Shown in pieces: positions 43,249-52,924 of a stretch of DNA of 64,000 nucleotides. Under the pieces are notes generated by a model. The model did not search any database. It saw nothing but the letters and a program-made list of their open reading frames with translations, and was not told the origin of the DNA. The position numbers and the translations under genes were made by a program. The DNA is taken from contig NW_026729296.1 in the NCBI RefSeq assembly GCF_030272615.1, positions 1-64,000 of the forward strand, read 5' to 3'. Position 1 is the first letter of the stretch; each line of letters opens with the position of its first letter. This DNA is from Cryptomeria japonica (Eukaryota > Streptophyta > Pinopsida > Cupressales > Cupressaceae).

Positions 43249-44490
43249 TATAGCATCCTAAAATTGCGACACTTGCAATTTCGACTGCATTTGGGTCTTC
43301 ACGATGGTGATACAACATGGAACCTGAATGGAGACCCCGAAACTTGTTCATGACATCAAAAACTGCATTTTTTAGCACCCTGGCCTGATCCTCCTTGCAC
43401 CCTGCTGTCCCTGGAGGTGGGACCATGGCACCCAGCACCCTAGTCCTTCAGGACTAGGGCACCCAGTGCCCTGGTCCCCCAGGACCATGGCGCCCAGTGC
43501 CTTGGTCCCTGGCCCTATTTTGGGCCCAGTCTCTTATGGGGCTTCAGGTCTTTAAGTTTGCAAATTGGAAAATAATGTTTCCTGGTCGGCCTAAGGTCAG
43601 AAAAATCAATCTTTTAACCCTAATTGACAAGTATATAAACTACATTTCCTCTCCCATTTTGGTAAGAGGGAAAAGAGGCAGAAGCGATATTCAAACATTC
43701 AAGCATTCCTTCAAGCAATTGAGCATTCTAAGTCTCCATTCAAGGCTAAGTGTTGCATTCAAGACAAGGATTCAACCATTGAAGAGGAGATCACATACCA
43801 CTTACAACATACAACATACAACAACAATTACACCTTCGCATGTAAGAATACAAACATTCTTACAACAAGGTATTGGTACTTTATTACATTACAATCATTT
43901 ACATTTACAGCATTCTCATTTCTTGGTTAATTCCAAAACCGGGGTTTGACCTAAGGGAAAACCCCTAATCCCTAACCCCCCAATCATCCTCGCTTTTTTG
44001 TGTGTAGGTTGCAGGTACGCGGTTGTAACTGAAGATCTAGAATCCTTGTGCAAAGACGAACAGATCCCCCTTCATTTCGCGGATTTTTCGGAGGACCGTG
44101 TGCACGCCGGGCGCCATCGTCTCGTCAAATTTCACTCAAATTTGCAGGACAGTGTCGTCTCAACATTTTACTACTAATTCCAGGTCCACAGCTTCATCCC
44201 ATATTCCTATCTCTATTTATAAGTGAATCTTTCTCACTTTTTATGCATTGCTAGCTTAATCCTTCTATCTACATTCTTTACAAAAGAGGGTAGCCTTGTT
44301 GTCTTAACCCTTGAAACTCATTTAGAATCCAATCTTGCATTGTGTGGGATTGGATCTTGTGGGTTTCAACCCCTCTTTTGAATGTAAAGTCTCCCCTAAG
44401 TGAAAACCGTCAACCCTAGTGACCTCCTTTCTCTCTCCTTGGAGTGGTGGGGGGAACACTTAGGGTTCGCTCGCGATTTTTCGCTTTACA
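43249..44490 (+). repeat. 5' LTR of the nested gypsy element
   Basis: It begins TATAGCATCCTAAAATTG (probably TG mutated to TA) where copia gag homology stops, and ends TTCGCTTTACA just before TTTTGGTGAACCCGGCG. It contains a TATA box (TATATAAA, 43632-43639), three tandem stem-loop-forming units at about 43420-43510, and one copy of a GC-rich phrase, GGACCGTGTGCACGCC, at 44093 that recurs twice in the leader. Confidence 0.65.
43632..43639 (+). promoter_or_regulatory. TATA box in gypsy LTR
   Basis: TATATAAA about 385 bp into the LTR, followed by an A/C-rich leader, fits the core promoter of the element. Confidence 0.55.
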
Positions 44491-45760
44491 TTTTGGTGAA
44501 CCCGGCGTGAACATCCTTTCTAATTATTCATGGTTAGATCTGAAAATTGGATGCCTTGATTACATTTCCATGTTTGTTCTTTGGCAAATTTTACAGGTTA
44601 ATTGCATAAAAACCCTAAAATTTTCTTTTTAGTAATTGAGCTTGCGAAATGTTTAATGGTTAATGCTTGTTTCAGATCTACCCTTCTACTACAAATTATC
44701 AAATCATATCTGTTCTTTAATTCTGAAAATTAAGTGGTTAAGTGTTAAAACCCTAATTTTTAAAACCCTCTTGATTCAACTTTTGACTGATAATTTCACT
44801 AATGAAAACATCTCCAAATCAACTGTAACTTTGGATTCCGCAACAAAATCATAATATCTTTCATCCCTAAAAGTTTGGAAAAAAGTTGCGAGGACCATGT
44901 GCACCCTGAGCGCCATCGTCCCCGACATTTTTTTCGAAATTTCGGGAGTTAGATCTTACTGTATTTTTCTGCTAAAATCCAGAATTTTGGCTGATTTTAT
45001 CAAATATAACACTTTCAAAATTAAAGTCAAAGTTGGTCTAGTGATTGCTTGGATTAAGGCTCCTAATCATTCAAAAATTGTTGAAATTGAAATTTTGTGT
45101 TGAAATTGTGTTCTTACTGTCCTAAATCTGAAAAGTGTGTTGGCATTCATTCAAAATTTCAGTGCTTTATTCAAATTCTTGCAATTTGTGACTTTTGAAA
45201 TTAAGTGTTTAATTATAACAACTTTGATATCCGCTTTCAAAATTGAATTTTGCGTGAAATTGAGTCAACTTTTAAAATTCAAAACTTGCATTGCTTTTGG
45301 TATTCCCTCTAAAATCATAAAATTCAAAATTTCAGTTTCCCTCTCATTTTCAAAATTCAAATTTTGCATTTTTCAACAATCTTGGTAGGGTTCAATTTTG
45401 AGATTGCAACTTTAATTTGTCCTATCTACAGATCGTAAAATCACTCAATTTTTTTAGATTAGCTTTAAAATCATCATAACTTTCATCCCTAAAAATTTTG
45501 AAAAAAGTTGCGACGACCGTGTGCACCTCGAGCACCACGGTCCCTGACATTTTTTCTAAAATTTTGGGAGATTGTCATGATTGCATTTAACAGCTTAAAT
45601 CTAGGAGATTGGCTGATTTTATTGAAATTTGCTACCTCTAAATTCAAAATTTTCTCTCCCTCTCTAGTGCATGAGTTTTACAACAATAAGCCCTACTTAC
45701 ACTATTCCCGTTAGATGAAGCCTTAGAATTAAGTCTTTCCGAGGTTTAATTACCGAGGAG
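44491..45760 (+). other. Primer-binding site and long leader of the gypsy element
   Basis: TGGTGAACCCGGCG begins three bases after the LTR end and fits a gypsy primer-binding site. The leader is AT-rich. It carries a direct repeat of about 170 bp (44845-45020 and 45467-45650), each copy starting AAAATCAT and containing TTTCATCCCTAAAA, then a GC-rich core GGACC-(A/G)-TGTGCACC and GAGCGCCATCGTCCC or a variant. Short open frames here are not convincing genes. Confidence 0.6.
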
Positions 45761-46981
45761 ATGGAACCTAATTTGAATAGCCTTTTTAACGAGGACACGG
45801 GTAATTCCTCTAATCCTCTTAATGATGAAGAAGCTCTCCATGAGGTTTCTGTAGAACAACTTTCAAAATTGGATAACCAATTTGATGATTTTCAGCAATG
45901 GATGTCTCAAGAGTATCCCGATAGTCGAGCTCTTTCATTAATTGAGGGTCTAAAACGTATGGTTCAAAGTGATAAGAATGGAATTGATATTTTGCGTGGT
46001 ATTGCACACATTGTGGATTCGAATGTGATGCCTATGAAGAGTTGTGCTGAAACTTTAGGTTATACACAACCTCCTACTCAAGTCAATCATTCTATTCCTT
46101 TGACAACTTCTATTGCTAGTATACCTACCTTTACATCAAACATAATGACTACTTCTATACAAGACATTCCCCCTATGATCACCAGTCATGGGGCAATCCT
46201 TCCTCTTCAATTAACCCTCTTCCTTCATTCAATCCGACTTCTTCATTCATTCCTTCAATGAGTGTCCCTATTACATCTCCACAAATGAACATGAAGCAAG
46301 GAGGCAATTCATTTAACCATTCCATTCCTCCTTGTAGTGTTCCTCCTTTCCAATCATCTCCTATGACTAACTATCATAGTGTCCCACCACCTTACTCTCA
46401 ATCAATACCTTCTTTCAATAACATAATACCTCCATCACAATCTAACACGTCTAATATGAATTCTTCGACTGAAGCGACCATTAACAACCTTGCACAAACT
46501 GTCTCTTCTTTACAGCAACAAATTGCCTCTATGAATCAATCTAAGTTTAGTGTGCCCACATTTGATGTTGCGAGCCCACTTTCTCTTGACATTGTTCGAG
46601 CTATTCCTCCTAAACATGTTGAAATCCCGCATTTGGAGCTTTATAATGTTAAAGGTGATCCTCTAACACATGTTAAGACTTTTCAAACAATATGTACCTA
46701 TTTTTCTTATGACCAAAGATTGCTTGCAAAACTGTTTACTAGGACATTAAGAGATAAAGCCCTACAATGGTATTGCTCATTGCCTTCTTATTCTATTACT
46801 TCTTTCGAACAACTTGCAAATGCTTTTATTCAACAATTTCAAAACAATATAAGTCCTAAAGTTACTTTGATTGATTTAATGCATTGTAAACAAGGTGTTA
46901 AAGAAAAAGTGACTGATTTCATTGGTAGATATAAGCATTTGTATGCTCAAATCTCCTTTCCAGTGCCTGACAATGATATTC
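45761..46981 (+). pseudogene. Ty3/gypsy gag, frameshifted and truncated
   Basis: The frame starts MEPNLNSLFNEDTGNSSN at 45761. A one-base shift near 46190 moves the reading to the frame that continues GNPSSSINPLPSFNPTSSF and MSVPITSPQ. The N-terminal half is rich in Ser, Pro, Thr and Asn, probably disordered. The Retrotrans_gag core is clear at about 46615-46960: VEIPHLELYNVKGDPLTHVK, LLAKLFTRTLRDKALQWYC, FEQLANAFIQQFQNNI and VTDFIGRYKHLYAQI. After PDNDIQ the frame runs into copia LTR sequence and the gene ends artificially. No zinc knuckle or pol remains. Confidence 0.85.
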
Positions 46982-47118
46982 AACTCACAAACTTAACATA
47001 CCGGTTTACAACATCTTCCACAAAGGTCTTCCTACCGATTACTAGCCAATATCAAAAACAACAATATCAGCAATAACATGAATACCATTACCGGTTCAAT
47101 TGACATCAATGACAAAAT
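46982..47118 (-). repeat. Fragment of copia 5' LTR
   Basis: These 137 bases match 41052-41190 of the copia 3' LTR with few changes, for example ACTTAACATACCGGTTTA and ACTAGCCAATATCAAAAACA. Being in the same orientation, they are best read as what remains of the other LTR. Confidence 0.85.
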
Positions 47119-48570
47119 GTGTTAATATAGCACTCATAGGGGGGGAGTGCTTCTCTTTTGATTATTCTTTAAAGATGAGGTGGTTTTTTAATATTTGGAT
47201 TGGTCCTGTCAACACAAGTGGCATTGTCATATCTTTGGTGGCAGCTAAGATTTTATATGCCTTGAAAGGTATCTCATTAATTATCAATGCTTTAAATTGG
47301 AATTGTGTTGATGATGGGATGTGGAAAGGCATTATTAGGAAATATGTTAATTTAATAAGTAGTCTTGTCACATTTGATTATTTGAGGCATGGTACCAAAA
47401 AAATCATTTCATGCCTTAACAATTGTCAACTTTATTTTTATGATCTTCATTCCTTCTCTCATGATGTGGTCAATTTCATTATGCTTAAGCACCTTAATAT
47501 TATTAGGTTTTCCAGATTTTTCTACAAGATTAAGGGAGAGAAAATGGTTGGTGTCATGAAACATTTGGAGCTAATAAATTGTGAAGAGTTGAAATAAAAT
47601 GAAGATTTATGGGCCTTGTTCAAAAATGGTCTTGTACCCTTCTTCTATGCCATGGAAGGGTATAACCGCACCCTTACCACAAAATTCTGCAAAACTTGGC
47701 AGAAGGATGAGGTCTCAATTGGAAGCATTAGCTTTAAAGTCACTCCTCAACTAATTGTGGAAGCAATGGGATTGCAATGTGAAGGCATAAGGGTTGTCAA
47801 GAAAAGTTCAAGGGACTATGAAGATTTTATCAATTAATTTTTTGGAAAAAGGAGAGAAACCGATTAGACTTCAAAATGGGTATAATAGGTCTATTCTTCC
47901 TTTCCCTTATGCTCTAGTTAGCCACCATGTCATGCATTATTTTACCCTTGAAGAAAGCTATACCATTGTGCATGGTTACCATTTCCCCATATTAAGTCAT
48001 ATTAGGCATAAGGAGTTTATCAACATACCATATTACCTATTTTACTCTCTCTACATTAATAGTGAGAAGGATGTGTCTCCTCCTCTACATCAAGGGTTGA
48101 TATTTGCTTTGTACAAACATGTTTTTTCTTTGTCTCCCCATAATAGTAAGATGCTTACCTATAATGAAAACCTTGACAACCCTAGTATCTCTATCAAGAT
48201 TGAGGTTATAGAAACTGAACCCCATACCCTAGAGAAACCTAAGGCTTCTAGCAAGAAAATAGGTAAAAATACCAAAATCTCCTCAAATGATGTTCTTAAA
48301 ATTACATTGTTAAAAGCTACCATTGATGAATGAAAGACTCTGAGCTCTAAACTTGGTCAATCTAAAGTTAGGGAACTGGACTCTAAGACCTCCAAAGCTA
48401 AAAACATTAATATTGACTTAGAGGACCTTGACCTAGAAAAGATTGAGGAAGAAAACAACAAGAAGAGGATACCAAAACAGGAGATTGGTCCTGGTGGTCG
48501 TCGGTTGGTGAGACTTTAGGTAAAGAATAATAAAGAAATTTTAACTTTAAAGGAAGAGAAAAATGTGGAT

Positions 48571-48704
48571 TCTTAGCAAAATGGTCAGTTCCCCTTAGGA
48601 TTCGTGACAAGGGACTAATCGTCTCCCATGCAATCCATATCTCTACAATTTGTATTTGGTGTTGATAGATCGGTCTTTTGACGCAACGTCAAGATGGGCC
48701 AACA
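48571..48704 (+). repeat. TRIM left LTR
   Basis: 134 bp; ends GGGCCAACA directly before the primer-binding site. Confidence 0.9.
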
Positions 48705-48765
48705 AATGGTATCAGGGTGTTGGGTCACAGGTTCAAATCCCCTCGGGTAATGCTAAGGGGGAGAT

Positions 48766-48901
48766 TGTTGGCAAAATGGTCAGCGCTCCCCTCGGGATTT
48801 GTGGCAACGGACTAACCACCTCCCGTGCGATCCATATCTCTACAGTTTGAATCAAGCGTTGATAGATCGATCTTTTGACGCAACAACAAGCTGGGCCAAC
48901 A
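48766..48901 (+). repeat. TRIM right LTR
   Basis: 136 bp; begins TGTTGGCAAAATGG and ends GGGCCAACA. Confidence 0.92.
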
Positions 48902-48973
48902 TGGATATCCCCTCAAAAGAAGAATTTCTGCCTAAAATAGTCAACAATAGTGAGGAGTCAGAGTTCAAGGATA

Positions 48974-50836
48974 ACAGTTGGTGCAGGGCACCTGTGGTAA
49001 TAGGATAGTTCTCGTTTAATTGTTTGTAATAATTTGAGTTTGATCATTTTCGATCATCTCTCTCCTATTGTGTGGTCATGACTACCTACAACATGCTTAT
49101 AAGCTGTGGAGTCTTAGTCCACAAGGATTTTGGTTTGTTTTTGTTGTAATAACGGGAATAAGTGAATTAGTCCATTTGTCCATTTCTTGTATGGTCAAGA
49201 GTTTTATTGGTATTTCTATAAGCCAATAACTCTTAGTCCATTGGACTTTGGTTGTGCTTTGTTAATGCTGTTACTAGGTTAGCGGAGATTGTTTATTACA
49301 TCTTTGTCGGTTCAGTTGTATCAACGACCCCAACTGGTTTGCACCGGTTGGGTGTCTGTTGCTGTATATAACAGTGTGTCCAACTAATGGTTGGAACGGA
49401 AGTCTGCGAAGCAAAGGAAATACAAACAAAAACAATAGTTTCGAAGAAAGTCTCCTTTATGTTTTTCATGATTCTTTCTGCAGTTCAGTCATCTTGAACA
49501 AAACAGGGTTCGAAGTAGTGGAATGTGGAACAAGTGCGAAACAGATGTAAAAGCAGTTTAGACGGGTTCACATTCAAAATCTGTAAGCGATTTGAATGCA
49601 TTGTTTCGTTTAAATAAAAAAACTCTTTGTTCGTTTTCGGTTTGGAGTGCACTGTGAATGTATTTTCTGCGACAAACACAGAGGCTTAATCATGTAACTG
49701 CGATTAGATTGTAATTTGTATAAACAAAAGTTCGGTTAAACTGATTAGCAGAAACTGTATGATCACATTGCTATGCAACTCAATTCTAAACTGTTTTTCC
49801 TCCGCGGGAGTCATAATGCCGACTGGCGAAGAGCAGTTTAGGGCGAACATCTCTAATGCTTTCAATGCTCGAAATTGTTGAAATGATAAATGCTTCAAAG
49901 ACAATGTTTAACTGAGTTAAACCAAACAACATTGTTACATCTGGGTTATCGCCTCTATTTATTGAGTTAAAACCGTTGATCTAGTGTGCCCTAGCCGTAC
50001 GGTAAATGACTGTGTTAAACTCAAACCCGAAATAGTTTAAAATTGTTCGGTAACAGTTGGAGTTGTGTCATTATGGTTATCGCTCAAGTGTGTATGTGCA
50101 GTAAACAAATTCTGAAGACCGTGATATTGATGTGGGTCTAGTGGACTGAGTGTTAACAGGATTGTTGCAACAGTTTATGTTGAAACAAGTTTTGGAATGT
50201 GAATCGATCCAAAACGTGAAGGGATTGCTTGGAAACCAATAATCAAATACCATAATCGAAAGTTTGAACCAGAAAGACTGTTTAAATTAAAACCCCTGTT
50301 TATGGCACAGAATTAACACCTTACATTGGCATCGGGTTCCAAAGCTTGACAAACCAGTCGAAGCCTAAACTAGCCTGATCAGCTAGGGGATTGGGATTCC
50401 TGAGTGTAAACAAGTTTTGTTGAATTTTGATGTCATCTAAGTATGTTACAAACAGAACGGGGGGAAATGAATCAAAACAAGTGTATTTGGGAATAAACCA
50501 CAATATGCGTGTGCAGTTGGAAAACCAGTAAGATTTTAAAACTCAAAAGTTCAACAGTAATACATGTTTAGAGAACTGTAGACCTCAACAAGAACAGAAC
50601 TTGACAAATATCTTTCCGGAGTTAGTGGACTAGCATCTGAACATGTTAAAATTCAGATTTGTGTCGAACTAGTGGATTATTGTTTTTATTGATTAAGAAT
50701 TCAATTTGTGATGATTTTAACGAACATTGCATTTCCTTTTATTCATCAAAGAAGAACAGTCTGGATTTCTTATTGAATATCACAGTATTTGTTTGGGCTA
50801 ACCAAGCTTAGCGTTGTAGCGCTCTGCATCAACAGT
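48974..50836 (+). mobile_element. Solo LTR of 1853 bp, TSD ACAGT
   Basis: The segment 48979-50831 begins TGGTGCAGGGCACC and ends GCGCTCTGCATCA. The ends form a short imperfect inverted repeat (TGGTGCAG against CTGCATCA). It is flanked by ACAGT at 48974-48978 and 50832-50836. A TATA-like TGTATATAACAG lies at about 49362-49373, followed by a leader-like region. No internal domain or second LTR exists, so the full element was probably reduced by recombination between its LTRs. It interrupts LINE ORF3 exactly: the host frame continues across it when one TSD copy is removed. Strand orientation is inferred from the TATA position. Confidence 0.85.
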
Positions 50837-51304
50837 GCTCCTAAAGAGGAAAGAAAGGAAGTGAGTGAGGATAATCCTATCTTTGAAGATGATGATATTG
50901 AGGAGGCCCATGTCAATTAGGATACTGATTTTATTGTTGACAAATATGACTCTAGGAATGAGACTCTTGATGAGCTTCAACGTAATGATAAGAAGAATGA
51001 TTTGGAGGCCAACCTTAAAGTTTAGGTGGTTTACATGTAGGTTAGGTTGAAAGGTGTTAAATCCAAACTTGAGGATTACATAGCAACTAAGATACAAATG
51101 GAGAAGGCAATCAATTGTCTTATTTTGAATACTGATGGGATCACACATAGGACAGTGATGGGTGTGATTTCAAAATAGAGCAAGATAAACAATAGGATCA
51201 AGAAAAATGAAGGACACCAAGGGGACAACTTGGAAGACACTCAAGACAACAATCCCTCACTTGGCGATTTTAAGGAGAACCTACAAAAGTTGGTAAAAAA
51301 TTAG

Positions 51305-51615
51305 GGATTTATCTCTAACCCCAATAATTAGGTTTGTTGTCTTCTTAAGAACTTATGTTGGCTTGTGTGCCTCCTTATGATTATGACTCATAAGTTTAGT
51401 GTTAGTTATAGTATAATGTCTATGGTAATGAACTCTAACTAGACAGTTGATACTTCAACGGTTTGTGGTTATATTTGTTTAGCTTGTTGGGGAGGGGGGG
51501 GGGGTTGTTTGATGTTTCTAGTAGTTTTTGGGCTAGTTGCTATTTTGGGCTGATGTTCTAAACTAATTTGTTGTTTATGGAATCAAATCCCTTCCCTTAC
51601 TTATATAATCAAAAA
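51305..51615 (+). other. 3' untranslated end of the plus-strand LINE
   Basis: A T/G-rich leader containing an 11-G run (51494-51504) and ending ATAATCAAAAA near 51615. The composition and the AATCAAAAA end parallel the 3' end of the minus-strand LINE. Confidence 0.5.
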
Positions 51616-52924
51616 TATTATGAGTTAATAATATATACTAGCAAGTGATAAAATAGATTAGTCAACACCTTAAGAATTTGAACATGCTATTATATAAAAA
51701 TGAATATATACCTTTAATTACCAATATAGAAGAAACTAATCACTCGTCTTCTCTATAATGGTTCATGGTTAAGGTTTTATATTATTTCTTAGCCCTAAAT
51801 AAACTTTCACCCTTAATAAGGGTTCTAAAGACTCAATTAAACATACTTTTAATCTTTATTAAGTTCATAGGTGATACAATATTTTTAATTATTTATATTT
51901 ACAGAAAGAAATTAATGATATTAATTTTGATGAGATATTGACTATTGAATCTAATAATTGATATACTATAGCATGTCCTTTTTACTTGAGCTGATCATAT
52001 TATTAACCAATATCAAAACTTGGGTTTTCATTCAGACAAGGATGTCTTATTTGACATATCTTGTAGTAAATGAATATTATAATATTACTACTCTTGGTTA
52101 TATACTTACTCAATTGGTATCAATGCAAATATAGTGACAAATCTTCTTACTATTTAAGAACCATCAACTATGTGATTCATTTAAATAATTTCTTACCATT
52201 TAAAAGCAATAAAAGTTAAGATAAGCTTGTCTTAGAATAAGAGAATCATATATATAACCCATTATGTTCTACAATATAATAATAATCAAAACTTTGTACC
52301 TCCTATACCTATCACAATTTCATTTAAAACTTGAAGCAATAATCATAATACTAAAATAAATTAAAGCTATAACTCATTGTTTCAATATAATGTCTTAAAA
52401 TAACTCTCCTACTACAACTTTCCTGAAAACATTGAGTCAAATATAAGATACTAACTAAATAGCTCTCTACACAATCTTTAATAATAATAAGCAGACAATG
52501 AACAAAGAAGAATATATATTTCAAAAGATATATAATACTTCAATTCTTGAATGAACACAAGGTACATTATGAATCAACATAGTTTAAAGCCAAAGAACCA
52601 CAATTTGAAAACCAAATGATGTAGGAATGTTCTCTATCACAAAAAAAAAAAAAAAAAAAAGTAGGTTCCATGTCAAACTTAGGTAAGTCTAGTCATGCCA
52701 ATTTAACTGGATAGATAGCTTGGTGCATTAGTGGAAAAGAGCCAATTTATCCCATGTCTTAGACAATTATGAACATCACGAAAGATTTCTATCAAACAAT
52801 TCACGTGCCTCAAAACTTCTTTAGTTATTGAATGTATTTAATATTTTGTTAGGACTTCTTTTAATCAAATAATTGATACAGATTCAATCTAAGAAAAAAT
52901 TAAATTTAAGTTTTCTATCTTTTG
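51616..52924. other. AT-rich intergenic DNA
   Basis: No gene is recognised. A poly-A run of about 20 lies at 52641-52661. Confidence 0.4.

Larger units (their letters stand above)
43249..46981 (+). mobile_element. Truncated Ty3/gypsy element nested in the copia element
   Basis: A plus-strand gypsy element begins inside the copia gag. It comprises a long 5' LTR (43249-44490), a primer-binding site (TGGTGAACCCGGCG from 44494), a leader of about 1.25 kb, and a gag that breaks off at 46981, where copia LTR sequence resumes. No pol, polypurine tract or 3' LTR remains. The breakpoint shares the bases ATTCAAC with the copia LTR, suggesting a deletion joined at short homology. Confidence 0.7.
39826..47118 (-). 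mobile_element. Ty1/copia retrotransposon, internally deleted, holding a nested gypsy element
   Basis: On the minus strand the order is: a remnant of the 5' LTR (46982-47118), then the nested gypsy (43249-46981), then the copia gag-protease-integrase part (down to about 41860), a small RNase H tail, the polypurine tract and the 3' LTR (39826-41238). The gag N-terminus and most of the 5' LTR were lost at the gypsy insertion. The right end is truncated, so no target duplication can be checked. It sits inside the RNase H region of the plus-strand LINE and is therefore younger than it. Confidence 0.75.
48566..48906 (+). mobile_element. TRIM/SMART-type miniature LTR retrotransposon, TSD TGGAT
   Basis: A complete 331-bp element (48571-48901) lies between TGGAT repeats at 48566-48570 and 48902-48906. 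LTR1 is 48571-48704 (134 bp) and LTR2 is 48766-48901 (136 bp). They share TTTTGACGCAAC, GGGCCAACA and AAAATGGTCAG. LTR1 has lost the canonical start (TCTTAG where LTR2 has TGTTGG). The interior is 61 bp: a primer-binding site TGGTATCAG at 48707-48715 (initiator tRNA-Met type), a short spacer, and a polypurine tract AAGGGGGAGAT at 48755-48765. There is no coding capacity. The tract plus LTR start (GGGGGAGATTGTTGGCA) is the same as in the copia element at 41.2 kb, so copia enzymes probably mobilised it. Confidence 0.93.
47119..51304 (+). pseudogene. LINE ORF3 of the plus-strand LINE, split by a TRIM and a solo LTR
   Basis: A frame at 47100-47597 (ISSLVTFDYLRHG, FYDLHSFSHDVVNFIMLKHL) leads into NEDLWALFKNGLVPFFYAME. 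The domain shared with the minus-strand LINE ORF3 then follows: KFCKTWQKDEVSIGSISFKV, PQLIVEAMGLQCEGIRVVKK, then after a stop or frame change VMHYFTLEESYTIVHGYHFP, ILSHIRHKEFINIPYYLFYS and LHQGLIFALYKHVF. Corresponding phrases in the other copy are FAKSW, LISEVTGL, YHFAILNHFCH and VHQGLI. The tail is acidic and Lys-rich, as in the other copy. It is interrupted at 48571 and at 48979. On the far side of each insertion the same frame resumes (VDIPSKEEFLPKIVNN, then APKEERKEVSEDNPIFEDDD), running to a stop at 51302-51304. Function unknown. Confidence 0.6.
34853..51615 (+). mobile_element. Plus-strand three-ORF LINE, split by three later insertions
   Basis: LINE-derived sequence is found in four pieces: 34853-39825 (ORF1 tail and ORF2), about 47119-48570, 48902-48978, and 50832-51615 (ORF3 and 3' end). 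The gaps are filled by a copia element with a nested gypsy (39826-about 47118), a TRIM (48571-48901) and a solo LTR (48979-50831). The last two are each bounded by a 5-bp duplication. Joining the pieces gives a LINE of about 7.2 kb in the same order as the minus-strand one: ORF1, ORF2, ORF3, 3' leader, then an end in ATAATCAAAAA. The 5' end is uncertain and the DUF4283 part of ORF1 was not found, so it may be 5'-truncated. It is far more decayed than the minus copy. Confidence 0.65.

Noticed and set aside
45137-45714. Short open frames in the gypsy leader
   Set aside because: AT-rich Phe/Leu/Lys text without domains, lying between primer-binding site and gag, where untranslated leader is expected.
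48707-48745. tRNA-like text (TGGTATCAG followed by GGTTCAAATCC)
   Set aside because: Resembles a tRNA T-arm, but there is no acceptor, D or anticodon arm. The position fits the primer-binding site of the TRIM.
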